Below, one piece after another: positions 19,117-26,838 of a DNA stretch of 64,000 bases (the first letter of the stretch is position 1; every line of letters begins with the position of its first letter). Under the pieces are notes generated by a model, which had not been told where the DNA came from, did no database searches, and saw only the letters and a list, made by a program, of their open reading frames with translations. Made by a program: the position numbers and the translations under genes. The stretch lies in assembly GCF_019448115.1 (NCBI RefSeq), contig NZ_JAGFNY010000002.1:62001-126000 (forward strand), written 5' to 3'. This stretch comes from Succinivibrio faecicola. Lineage in GTDB: Bacteria > Pseudomonadota > Gammaproteobacteria > Enterobacterales > Succinivibrionaceae.

Positions 19117-20136
19117 TTGTTTTATAGATTATTCAAGAAGGCTGCTACAACAGCGCTATGTTCAGCTCTTCTCATGACTTTAAGCACACAGGTACAGGCT
19201 AAAGCAGACCTGAATGAACTTGCTGCATATGCAAAAGTTGACAGATCAGATCTAGAAAACGCATTATCACAGGCAAGGCTTGAGCAGAAAATTATTAATG
19301 CTATGAACAAACCAGGTGAAGCAAAACCTTGGTGGCAGTACAGAAAGATTTTCATTACAGTTTCAAGAATCAATGCAGGCGTAGATTTCTATTTTAAGAA
19401 TGAAAAAATTCTTAATAGAGCTTCAAAGGAATATGGTGTTCCTGAAGAAATCATCTGTGCAATTATCGGTGTAGAAACCTATTTTGGTAAACACAAAGGA
19501 ACTTTCAGAGTTCTTGACGCTCTATACACATTAGGCTTTAACTATCCAAAAAGAGAAGCATACTTCTCAAAGGAATTTGCAAGATTTGTAGCTTTGGCAA
19601 AACGCGAAGGCTGGAACTATGACGATATCAAAGGCTCTTATGCTGGAGCTATGGGATATGGTCAGTTCATGCCATCAGCCTATCTTGATTATGCAGTAGA
19701 TTTTAATGGCGACGGAAAGATTAACCTTTTTGATGATACTGAAGATGCCATAGGCTCTGTTGCAAGCTACTTTAAAGGCCACGGCTGGGCACAAAACAGA
19801 GGCATCTATTATCCTGCCCATGTCCACAATGCTGATGTTAAAAAGCTCATGGATAAAGGATGGGATCTTAGTGTAGATGAACTGTACAAATCAGGTGTAA
19901 CAACCAAGGTAAACTTATCATCAGATCAGAACATCAGACTCTTTGATTTTGATCTTGAAGATGGCAGCAAAGGTTACGCTGTTGGTCTTAATAACTTCCA
20001 CTCAATTATGAGATACAATACATCTAAGCTTTATGCAAGAGCTGTATATGAACTCTCAGAATATATTGCAATGGGAGTTGAAAAGAAAAAGAGACAACAA
20101 GGAATCTATGTGCCAAAGAGGAGTCGCAAGCCTTAA
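19117..20136 (+). CDS. mltB: Lytic murein transglycosylase B
   Basis: MltB cleaves glycan strands, forming 1,6-anhydro ends. The 339-residue protein has the SLT_2 fold, with the catalytic glutamate in IIGVETYFGKHKG and the block GAMGYGQFMPSAYL. The TTG start is fixed by a strong AAGGAGG 6 bases upstream. The N-terminus (about 1-28, ending VQA) is an ordinary Sec signal and lacks a lipobox, so this form is probably soluble in the periplasm, unlike E. coli MltB. Confidence 0.95.
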   Translation: MFYRLFKKAATTALCSALLMTLSTQVQAKADLNELAAYAKVDRSDLENALSQARLEQKIINAMNKPGEAKPWWQYRKIFITVSRINAGVDFYFKNEKILNRASKEYGVPEEIICAIIGVETYFGKHKGTFRVLDALYTLGFNYPKREAYFSKEFARFVALAKREGWNYDDIKGSYAGAMGYGQFMPSAYLDYAVDFNGDGKINLFDDTEDAIGSVASYFKGHGWAQNRGIYYPAHVHNADVKKLMDKGWDLSVDELYKSGVTTKVNLSSDQNIRLFDFDLEDGSKGYAVGLNNFHSIMRYNTSKLYARAVYELSEYIAMGVEKKKRQQGIYVPKRSRKP

Positions 20137-21143
20137 TGAAAAAGTATAAAAATATTGTAATCATTAGTGTTCTTGCTTCAGCACTTTGTGCCTGTTCATC
20201 TGGTGGTTCATATTCAAACTACTACTCAGGCTCTGGCTGTCATGTAGGTAGTGGACCTTACTGCACCAAACCAAAAGCTCAGACATCCTTAGTGAATATC
20301 CAGGGGGTCGGTGGTGCAAAACCTGTTTATGAAGCACAAAGATCAAACGGCTGCAACAAGGACTATACAGTACTTGGTAAAAATTATATGGTCTGGAGAG
20401 GAGCTACTTCCTATGTTGAGGAAGGTACAGCCTCATGGTATGGTCCTGGTTTTCATGGTAAAAAGACCTCAAACGGAGAGGTATACAACCAGAAAGGATA
20501 TACTGCAGCACACAAGAATCTTCCACTTCCATCTTATCTTAAGGTTACAAACCTTAGAAATGGAAAAAAGGTTATCGTGAGAGTAAATGATCGCGGTCCT
20601 TTTGTTGATAATCGTATTATTGACTTATCAGAAGGTTCTGCAAGAGCTATTGATATGGTTGGATCTGGCACAACCAAAGTAAGAATCGAACTGCTAAAAG
20701 TTATGCCAAATGGTTATATAGCCAATGCAACAGGTACTCCTGGTGGAAGTGTTGTTACTCCATCTACAGGAAGTCCTGGTGCACTGACTTTACCGTCATC
20801 AACAAAGAATACAACAATCAACAGGATCCCTAATTACAAGAACAAGGCAGAAGCGATTGCCGCTGTTAGGGATGCACTGTACAAAAAGACAAATATTTCA
20901 GCTGCTGACATTGTCTCTGCAGTCAAGGGAGTATACATCCAGCTTGTTGCCTGCAACTCAGACAAAATGGCACTTGAGATCAAGCAGAGCGTGCAGAACA
21001 GACTGCCATACAATGTAATTATTTCCAATCAGGGAAATGTTAATCGTGTACTCGTAGGTCCGTTTACTGAAAGTGCAGCAAAAAATGCTCTTAACACAAT
21101 AAGACGTAAGGGCTATACTGACAGTTTTATCAAACGAATGTAA
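20136..21143 (+). CDS. rlpA: Septal ring lytic transglycosylase-like lipoprotein RlpA
   Basis: RlpA is an outer-membrane lipoprotein that binds, and in some species cleaves, denuded glycan strands. The order is a signal with lipobox LCAC (Cys20), a double-psi beta-barrel (about 100-190: GTASWYGPGFHGKKTSNGE, VRVNDRGPFVDNRIIDLS), a linker, and a C-terminal SPOR domain (about 255-335, IQLVACNSDKMALEI). The start shares one base with the mltB stop. The genomic order mltB-rlpA-dacA is conserved. Confidence 0.96.
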   Translation: MKKYKNIVIISVLASALCACSSGGSYSNYYSGSGCHVGSGPYCTKPKAQTSLVNIQGVGGAKPVYEAQRSNGCNKDYTVLGKNYMVWRGATSYVEEGTASWYGPGFHGKKTSNGEVYNQKGYTAAHKNLPLPSYLKVTNLRNGKKVIVRVNDRGPFVDNRIIDLSEGSARAIDMVGSGTTKVRIELLKVMPNGYIANATGTPGGSVVTPSTGSPGALTLPSSTKNTTINRIPNYKNKAEAIAAVRDALYKKTNISAADIVSAVKGVYIQLVACNSDKMALEIKQSVQNRLPYNVIISNQGNVNRVLVGPFTESAAKNALNTIRRKGYTDSFIKRM

Positions 21144-21167
21144 TATCAAAAGACTTAGGCTAAAAAA

Positions 21168-22454
21168 ATGTCATTTGCAAATACTTTAAAATTAACTTTA
21201 TTATCAGGTCTTATCTCAATCTGTTCAAATTCATATGCAGAGGATATTCCAAATCCTTTTGCAAATATGAAGTCAAATACCCAAAATGCACAGACAGCAG
21301 CAGTTGCAGGCAATGCTCCAGCCCCAACTGTAATTCCAGCACCTCCTGAGTTTGATGCTCAGTCATGGGTACTTATGGACTATCGCTCAGGTCGAGTTAT
21401 CTGTCAGAAGAATCCTCATGAGAAGATCTGGCCTGCATCTCTTACAAAAATGATGACAGCTTATGTTATCGGTATGGAGCTAAAAGCAGGTCGTCTCCAT
21501 ATGGATGATAATGTAACCATTTCTGAAGATGCCTGGTCAAAGAAATACACTGATTCTTCAAAAATGTTCATCGAGGTTGGCAAGACAATTTCTGTTGGTG
21601 ACCTTGTAAGAGGAATTATTATTCAGTCAGGTAATGATGCCTGCGTTGCTATGGCAATACATCTTGCAGGAACACAAGAAGGTTTCGTTTCTGTAATGAA
21701 CAGCTATGCAGCTCAACTTGGCCTTAAGAATACCCATTTCTCAAATGTTCATGGTCTTTTTGATGAGATGAACTACTCTACTGCTTATGATATGGCACTT
21801 TTAGGACGTGCAATCATTCGCGATCTTCCAAATGAGTATCCAATCTACTCACAAAAAGAGTTTACATTCAACGGTATCAAACAGTACAACAGAAACCGTC
21901 TGTTATGGGATAAGTCACTAAATGTCGACGGTATTAAAACAGGTCACCTGTCTCAGGTAGGATACAACCTGGTTACCTCAGCAACAAATGAAAATATGCG
22001 CCTTGTATCTTCAGTAATAGGCTGTAAGTCTGAAAAGGAAAGAGCTGCATACAATAAAGCTCTTTTAACATACGGTTTTAGATACTTTGAACTTACAACA
22101 CCAATAAAAGGCAATAAAACATTGCTAAATCGTGAAGTTCGCTTAGGAAAAGCAAACTCTGTTGATCTTACAATTAACAGTGATCTTACTGTTCTAATCC
22201 CTAGAGGTCGCAGCAAGGATCTGAAGGTTGGCTATCAGCTTAACAAGGCAATCTTCACAGCTCCAATCAAAAAGGGAGAGAAACTTGGTGAACTTGAAGT
22301 AAAACTTGATAACACCATCATTGCAAAAAAAGATCTCATCAGCAATTCGGATGTTGAAGAATGCGGTTTCTTCGGCAAGCTTTGGGATAAGATTTATTTA
22401 TTCTTCAATGATTCAGATGCATCAGTTGAAGATCAGACACAAGAGAACCAATAA
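21168..22454 (+). CDS. dacA: D-alanyl-D-alanine carboxypeptidase (PBP5/6 type)
   Basis: DacA trims the terminal D-alanine from peptidoglycan pentapeptides. The 428-residue protein has a signal peptide (about 1-24, ending SYA), the motifs SLTK, SGN (IIIQSGNDAC) and KTG (DGIKTGHLS), a PBP5 C-terminal beta domain, and a final amphipathic helix (GFFGKLWDKIYLFF) that would anchor it to the inner membrane. An extra acidic tail follows the anchor. The stop overlaps the ybeD ATG by one base. Confidence 0.97.
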   Translation: MSFANTLKLTLLSGLISICSNSYAEDIPNPFANMKSNTQNAQTAAVAGNAPAPTVIPAPPEFDAQSWVLMDYRSGRVICQKNPHEKIWPASLTKMMTAYVIGMELKAGRLHMDDNVTISEDAWSKKYTDSSKMFIEVGKTISVGDLVRGIIIQSGNDACVAMAIHLAGTQEGFVSVMNSYAAQLGLKNTHFSNVHGLFDEMNYSTAYDMALLGRAIIRDLPNEYPIYSQKEFTFNGIKQYNRNRLLWDKSLNVDGIKTGHLSQVGYNLVTSATNENMRLVSSVIGCKSEKERAAYNKALLTYGFRYFELTTPIKGNKTLLNREVRLGKANSVDLTINSDLTVLIPRGRSKDLKVGYQLNKAIFTAPIKKGEKLGELEVKLDNTIIAKKDLISNSDVEECGFFGKLWDKIYLFFNDSDASVEDQTQENQ

Positions 22455-22738
22455 TGAGCGATCAGTACGCAAAACTTGAAAAACTAATTGAATTTCCAAG
22501 TGTTATCGGCTTTAGAGTCATCGTCGATGCAAGTGTAGCTAATGCTCTTTTGGAAGTACTTAAAGTTGTCGACACTATTGAACCTGACTCTGTAAAAGAC
22601 AGAAATCCTGAGCCTAGAGTCAGCTCAAAAGGCAACTACGTATCATATACTGTGTCCGTAAAAGTCAGAAATATAGACAATCTGAAGGCAATCTATACAA
22701 AGGTTGGCTCTTTAGGTTGTGTAAAACACATAATATAG
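22454..22738 (+). CDS. ybeD: DUF493/UPF0250 family protein YbeD
   Basis: The 94-residue protein belongs to the YbeD family, small ACT-like folds of unknown function (IEFPSVIGFRVIVDAS, GNYVSYTVSVKVRN). It sits directly after dacA as in most gammaproteobacteria. There lipB usually follows; here a SanA-like gene takes that place 8 bases downstream. Confidence 0.92.
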   Translation: MSDQYAKLEKLIEFPSVIGFRVIVDASVANALLEVLKVVDTIEPDSVKDRNPEPRVSSKGNYVSYTVSVKVRNIDNLKAIYTKVGSLGCVKHII

Positions 22739-22746
22739 GATAGAAC

Positions 22747-23769
22747 GTGTCATATTCAGATCTAAACGAATTTAAATTTTCCAGTGATTTCTCCAGGTTT
22801 GTCAAAGCAATTGCCTACCTGTGTGCATTGCTATGTACACTTGGTATTCTGTTTATTGTCTTAGGTTCATTCAGAATTTCAAGCTATGCATTTAAGACCT
22901 ATGAAAGCATTGAAAAGGTTCCTTATAATCGTGTAGGTCTGCTATTTGGCACTTCTCCACTTAATTCTGACGGTGAAACAAACGAGTATTTCTCATACCG
23001 CATTATGGCAGCATCACAGCTGTTTAAAGCTGGTAAAATCGACTATATTCTAGTATCAGGAGATAATCAGCACCCTTCCTACAATGAGCCAAGACTAATG
23101 AGGAAGGCTCTTGTAAAGGCTGGAGTTCCAGCTGAAAGAATTGTTTTTGATTTTGCAGGCATCAGAACTTTAGATAGCGTTGTAAGAGCAAGAAAAGTTT
23201 TTCTTCAAAAATCAATAACATTTATTTCTCAGGATTTCCAGAATGAAAGAGCGCTGTTCATAGCTGATAAATACGATCTAAAGGCTGTCGGTTTCAATGC
23301 AATCTCTCCTGAAAGATCATTCATCAGCCGTATCGGTATTAGAGAATTCTTCGCTCGTATTATGTGTGTTCTTGATGTATACATATTAGATACTCAGCCA
23401 AAATTCCTGGGTGACCCTGTAAAAATTGGAAAAAGCTCCCTGCCAAAGAAGTTATCAAGCAAGCCTGTAAAGCAGACATCACCTATCAAAAAAATTTCAG
23501 ATAATGCTCAAGTGCTTGCAATTCAAAAAAGAATCGCTGTATATGAACCACTTGCAAAGAAAACTACTGATTCAAAGAGGATCTTAAAGGCAGCATTAAG
23601 CATCAATAACACTGATGTAGCTCCTGCGAATGAAATAGTTAATCCAGAAGTAAGCATTGCAGACAGCATGCTCTCAACTCAGCAAAATGAGCTCTTATCA
23701 TCTCAAAAGGACGAAGCCCTTGATGAAGCTCAAAAGCAGGCTGAAGAAAGCATTTCTGTAAGAGAATAA
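22747..23769 (+). CDS. SanA/YdcF/ElyC-family (DUF218) membrane protein
   Basis: One N-terminal membrane helix (about 19-43) is followed by a DUF218 domain (about 55-215) with the motifs VGLLFGTSP, ILVSGDNQHPSYNEP, GVPAERIVFDFAGIRTLDSVVRAR and ISQDFQNERALFIA, close to E. coli SanA (vancomycin sensitivity, envelope barrier). Residues about 230-340 are an additional polar, lysine-rich tail with no recognised fold. The start is GTG with AGGA about 8 bases upstream. Co-transcription with the peptidoglycan genes suggests an envelope role; the biochemical activity is unknown. Confidence 0.85.
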   Translation: MSYSDLNEFKFSSDFSRFVKAIAYLCALLCTLGILFIVLGSFRISSYAFKTYESIEKVPYNRVGLLFGTSPLNSDGETNEYFSYRIMAASQLFKAGKIDYILVSGDNQHPSYNEPRLMRKALVKAGVPAERIVFDFAGIRTLDSVVRARKVFLQKSITFISQDFQNERALFIADKYDLKAVGFNAISPERSFISRIGIREFFARIMCVLDVYILDTQPKFLGDPVKIGKSSLPKKLSSKPVKQTSPIKKISDNAQVLAIQKRIAVYEPLAKKTTDSKRILKAALSINNTDVAPANEIVNPEVSIADSMLSTQQNELLSSQKDEALDEAQKQAEESISVRE

Positions 23770-23779
23770 GGAAGATAGA

Positions 23780-23805
23780 TGCTCCTTTTCAGGAGCATTT
23801 TATTT
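23780..23805 (+). terminator. Terminator of the mrdA operon
   Basis: TGCTCCT, loop TTTC and AGGAGCA are followed by TTTTATTT. It lies between the convergent SanA-like gene and dam. Confidence 0.8.
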
Positions 23806-24630
23806 ATAGTTTCTGACTAAAATTTCATCAACTACACCTCTTTTTGAAGCCACAGAATTTACTCGTCTGTTAGCCTTAACAATAGTCTTCTTGTAATCCT
23901 TATAAAGATCAACAATAAAAGGTGTTGCTGAATTTGAAAGAAGGAATTTATGTCCTTTATCAGTTAATCTGTCGCAGAATTCTTTAAGTTTAATCTGCAT
24001 GTCCTTATTAAATCCACCATTAGAATAATTTGTAAATGATGCTGATGCAGAAACAGGATCATATGGAGGATCAAGATAAATAAAACTATTTTCCTTAAGA
24101 TATGGTTCAACATCCTCAAAAGAGCCGTTTATGATGGAAATATTACCATCATTCAGCATCCTGCTTACCATCATAATTCTCTGAGAATTTACAACATAAG
24201 GATGAGATGATTTACCATAGGGAGAATTGAAGAATCCTTTTTTAGTAACGCGGTAAAGACCGTTAAAACAGACTCTATTTAAATAGTATGTACGTGCTGC
24301 TTTATCGATGTTTGAAAGTTTACTGAATGATTCAGGATCTCTATCTAAATTTCTTATTGAATAAAAAAATTCTTCTGAATCTGTATACGAAAGTAGCTTC
24401 TGAATAAGAGGTTCTGGTGAATCTTTAACTACATTGTAAAAATTGATGAGCTCAGAATTTATATCGCATACTACAGCATTTTTGGGCTGTAAATGAAAAA
24501 ATAAAGCACCGCCACCTAAAAAAGGTTCAACGTAGAAGTCGAAACTTTTTGGCATAACCTTAAGTAAAGATGGTAATAACTGTCTTTTACCACCAACCCA
24601 TTTGAGCAAAGGCTGTACTTGTTCTTTCAT
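23800..24630 (-). CDS. dam: DNA adenine methyltransferase (Dam)
   Basis: This 276-residue class alpha N6-adenine methyltransferase carries the AdoMet motif VEPFLGGGALFF, the catalytic DPPY (YLDPPYDPVSASASFT) and the N-terminal KWVGGKRQLLP. It is close to E. coli Dam and very probably methylates GATC, although only the family can be read from sequence. It lies just downstream of the rplI terminator on the same strand with no visible promoter of its own, so it may be expressed by read-through. Confidence 0.93.
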   Translation of the reverse strand: MKEQVQPLLKWVGGKRQLLPSLLKVMPKSFDFYVEPFLGGGALFFHLQPKNAVVCDINSELINFYNVVKDSPEPLIQKLLSYTDSEEFFYSIRNLDRDPESFSKLSNIDKAARTYYLNRVCFNGLYRVTKKGFFNSPYGKSSHPYVVNSQRIMMVSRMLNDGNISIINGSFEDVEPYLKENSFIYLDPPYDPVSASASFTNYSNGGFNKDMQIKLKEFCDRLTDKGHKFLLSNSATPFIVDLYKDYKKTIVKANRRVNSVASKRGVVDEILVRNYK

Positions 24631-24642
24631 AGTTCATCAGTT

Positions 24643-24675
24643 ATAAAAAAAACGGAGAATAATCTCCGTTTTTAT
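24643..24675 (-). terminator. Terminator of the rpsF-rpsR-rplI operon
   Basis: On the minus strand ACGGAGA, loop TTAT and TCTCCGT are followed by at least eight T. It lies 17 bases after rplI and directly before dam. Confidence 0.88.
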
Positions 24676-24692
24676 AAGATTATGAGAAAAAA

Positions 24693-25145
24693 TTATTTCT
24701 CAGGTACGATTGAAACAACAACCTTAACCTTAACATCAGGGTGAAGCTGGATTTCGATGTCATACTGGCCAACGGAACGTAATACGCCGTCTGGAAGACG
24801 AACTTCTGACTTGTGTACTTCTACACCTGCTTCAGTAGCTGCCTCTGCGATATCACGGGTACCAACAGAACCGAATAACTTACCTTCGTCACCAGCCTGA
24901 GCTGCGATCTCTAATGTAGCAACCTCAGCTAACTTAGCTGCACGATCCTGAGCTGCTTTTAACTCTGCAGCAATCTTTGCTTCGTACTGAGCACGCTCAG
25001 CTTCGAACTTAGCTAAGTTCTCTTTAGTTGCAAGAACAGCTTTCTTTAAAGGTAACAGGTAGTTACGAGCATAGCCGTTACGTACTTTAACCTTGTCACC
25101 TAGACCGCCTAAACGGCCAATTTTGTCTAATAGAATAACTTCCAT
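24693..25145 (-). CDS. rplI: 50S ribosomal protein L9
   Basis: The 150-residue L9 has the N-terminal RNA-binding domain ([23 protein letters not shown]), the long connecting helix (about 40-80) and the C-terminal domain ([13 protein letters not shown]). Its length is normal. It is the last gene of the rpsF-rpsR-rplI operon. Confidence 0.98.
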   Translation of the reverse strand: MEVILLDKIGRLGGLGDKVKVRNGYARNYLLPLKKAVLATKENLAKFEAERAQYEAKIAAELKAAQDRAAKLAEVATLEIAAQAGDEGKLFGSVGTRDIAEAATEAGVEVHKSEVRLPDGVLRSVGQYDIEIQLHPDVKVKVVVSIVPEK

Positions 25146-25158
25146 TGTAAGCTCCTAA

Positions 25159-25389
25159 TTAGCGGCTTTGTAGGTCGGTGTAAGGTAATAAAGCTAAGAA
25201 GCGAGCACGCTTAATAGCAGTTGCAAGCTGACGCTGATACTTAGCACTTGTGCCAGTAATGCGGCTTGGAACGATCTTACCTGACTCAGTAACATAGTTC
25301 TTTAAAAGAGCTACATCCTTGTAGTCGATCTCTGTAACGCCTTCTGCAGTGAAACGGCAGAACTTACGACGGTGATAATAATGAGCCAT
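25159..25389 (-). CDS. rpsR: 30S ribosomal protein S18
   Basis: The 76-residue S18 shows the family block [23 protein letters not shown] and ARFLALLPY. It lies 11 bases after rpsF. The primosomal gene priB, which sits between rpsF and rpsR in E. coli, is absent here. Confidence 0.98.
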   Translation of the reverse strand: MAHYYHRRKFCRFTAEGVTEIDYKDVALLKNYVTESGKIVPSRITGTSAKYQRQLATAIKRARFLALLPYTDLQSR

Positions 25390-25400
25390 GTTATTTCTCC

Positions 25401-25808
25401 TTACTCAGCATCGGTTTCCTGAGCAGGAACTTCAAAATTCTCTGCTTCAGCTTTCTGTGAGTGTTCATCATCACGTGAACGACGGTCATCGCGAGCCTTC
25501 ATCATAGGTGACTGCTCGGTAACTGGCTCGTTTGTACGGATAACTAAGTTACGGATAACGGCATCATTGAAACGGAAGTTGTTCTCGATTGAATCGATAA
25601 CTTCCTGTTCAGCCTCAACGTTCATTAAAACGTAGGTTGCCTTGTGAACTTTCTGAATTGGATAAGCTAACTGACGACGGCCCCAATTCTCTAAACGGTG
25701 AACCTTGCCACCTGACTTTTCGATCTCGCCCTTATAGCGCTCGATCATGCCTGGAACCTGATCTGTCTGATCTGGGTGTACCAGGAAAACGATTTCGTAG
25801 TTACGCAT
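25401..25808 (-). CDS. rpsF: 30S ribosomal protein S6
   Basis: The 135-residue S6 begins [14 protein letters not shown] and contains [18 protein letters not shown]. The C-terminal tail (about 105-135) is acidic and polar; in E. coli the equivalent tail receives added glutamates. AAGGGG lies 8 bases before the ATG. It is the first gene of the operon, preceded by a structured leader and a good promoter. Confidence 0.97.
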   Translation of the reverse strand: MRNYEIVFLVHPDQTDQVPGMIERYKGEIEKSGGKVHRLENWGRRQLAYPIQKVHKATYVLMNVEAEQEVIDSIENNFRFNDAVIRNLVIRTNEPVTEQSPMMKARDDRRSRDDEHSQKAEAENFEVPAQETDAE

Positions 25809-25897
25809 TAAAATGCCCCTTACGGTAAAAGTCTGACAATATCAGTCAAATTATCAGACAAGGAGACGAATGTAGATAAAATCTACACGACTGAGTT
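25809..25897 (-). promoter_or_regulatory. Structured 5' leader of rpsF, possible S6:S18-binding element
   Basis: The leader of about 90 bases contains a hairpin (25871-25887, 7-bp arms with a 3-base loop), a second inverted pair (GTCTGA/TCAGAC, 25831-25859), and an ACCGTAAGGGG segment that joins a CCG to the ribosome binding site. Ribosomal S6:S18 leaders in many bacteria place a CCG in a bulge for autoregulation. The resemblance is suggestive only. Confidence 0.4.
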
Positions 25898-25903
25898 CGT
25901 GTT

Positions 25904-25931
25904 ATTATACACTTTTTGTGATGTTTTTCAA
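25904..25931 (-). promoter_or_regulatory. Promoter of the rpsF operon
   Basis: On the minus strand TTGAAA and TATAAT are 16 bases apart, a near-consensus sigma-70 promoter about 95 bases before the rpsF ATG. Confidence 0.75.
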
Positions 25932-25971
25932 GAAAAAAAATTTTTGATGCGTTTTTTGAGGATGAAATTAT

Positions 25972-26008
25972 AAAAAATTCTCCATAATAATATGTAATCA
26001 TGGAGAAT
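25972..26008 (-). terminator. Terminator of rnr-rlmB
   Basis: On the minus strand ATTCTCCAT and ATGGAGAAT, with a 14-base loop, are followed by TTTTTT. It lies about 40 bases after rlmB. Confidence 0.8.
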
Positions 26009-26049
26009 CTTCAGAACAACAAATAAGATATTATTTGTCATTAACAAAT

Positions 26050-26820
26050 TTATTCAAATGAGAATCTTCTTACATACTCATAAAGAGCAATACCGGCTGC
26101 AACAGAAACGTTCAATGATTCTACGCCCTGAGACATAGGTATCTTTACAAGAGCATCACACTTCTCTCTTGTAAGATGTCTCATGCCAGCTTCTTCAGAT
26201 CCCATTACAATTGCTGTACGTTTCTGAAGATCATAATCATAGATTGATTTGTCTGTTTCACCTGCAAGACCAATTACTTCAACATTGAATTCTTTTAGAA
26301 GTTCAAGTGTTCTTGAAAGATTTGTTACTGCAACAAACGGAACATGCTCTGCAGCACCATCAGCAGTCTTTCTTGCAACAGGAGTCATTGAAGCTGATTT
26401 ATCCTTTGGAACAATAACAGCCTTTACACCTGCAGCCCATGCACTTCTCATTGCAGCACCAAGATTTCTTGGATCAGTAACGCCATCAAGGATCAAGAAC
26501 AGCATGTTCTCATCCTGGGTATTCTCTAAAAGCTCTTCTAAGAAATGTTCATCCTTTGGTGGAGTTGCTACAAGCTCTAAAACAATGCCCTGATGAACAC
26601 CGCCATCAGTCTTTTCATCAAGAAAATGACGCATTGCAGTCTGAACTCTGATTCCGATAGACTCAAGCATTTTTTCAATCTGAATGATTCGCTTGTCTTC
26701 TCTTCCTTTAACAATCCAAGCTGCTGTAATTTTCTCAGGAGAAGCTTCGATTGCGGACATTACAGTATTAATTCCGTATACGATCTCTCTTGATTTGCTT
26801 TTTTTCTCTTTTACGTACAT
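26050..26820 (-). CDS. rlmB: 23S rRNA (guanosine2251-2'-O)-methyltransferase
   Basis: RlmB is a SPOUT-fold TrmH-family enzyme methylating G2251 of the 23S P-loop. The motifs LILDGVTDPRNLGAAMRSAWAAG, VMGSEEAGM and IPMSQGVESLNVSVAAGIALYE are intact, and an N-terminal L30e-like RNA-binding domain (about 10-85) precedes them. At 256 residues it has normal length. It follows rnr after 18 bases, the conserved rnr-rlmB pair. Confidence 0.97.
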   Translation of the reverse strand: MYVKEKKSKSREIVYGINTVMSAIEASPEKITAAWIVKGREDKRIIQIEKMLESIGIRVQTAMRHFLDEKTDGGVHQGIVLELVATPPKDEHFLEELLENTQDENMLFLILDGVTDPRNLGAAMRSAWAAGVKAVIVPKDKSASMTPVARKTADGAAEHVPFVAVTNLSRTLELLKEFNVEVIGLAGETDKSIYDYDLQKRTAIVMGSEEAGMRHLTREKCDALVKIPMSQGVESLNVSVAAGIALYEYVRRFSFE

Positions 26821-26838
26821 AAATGCTTTTACCTAAAA

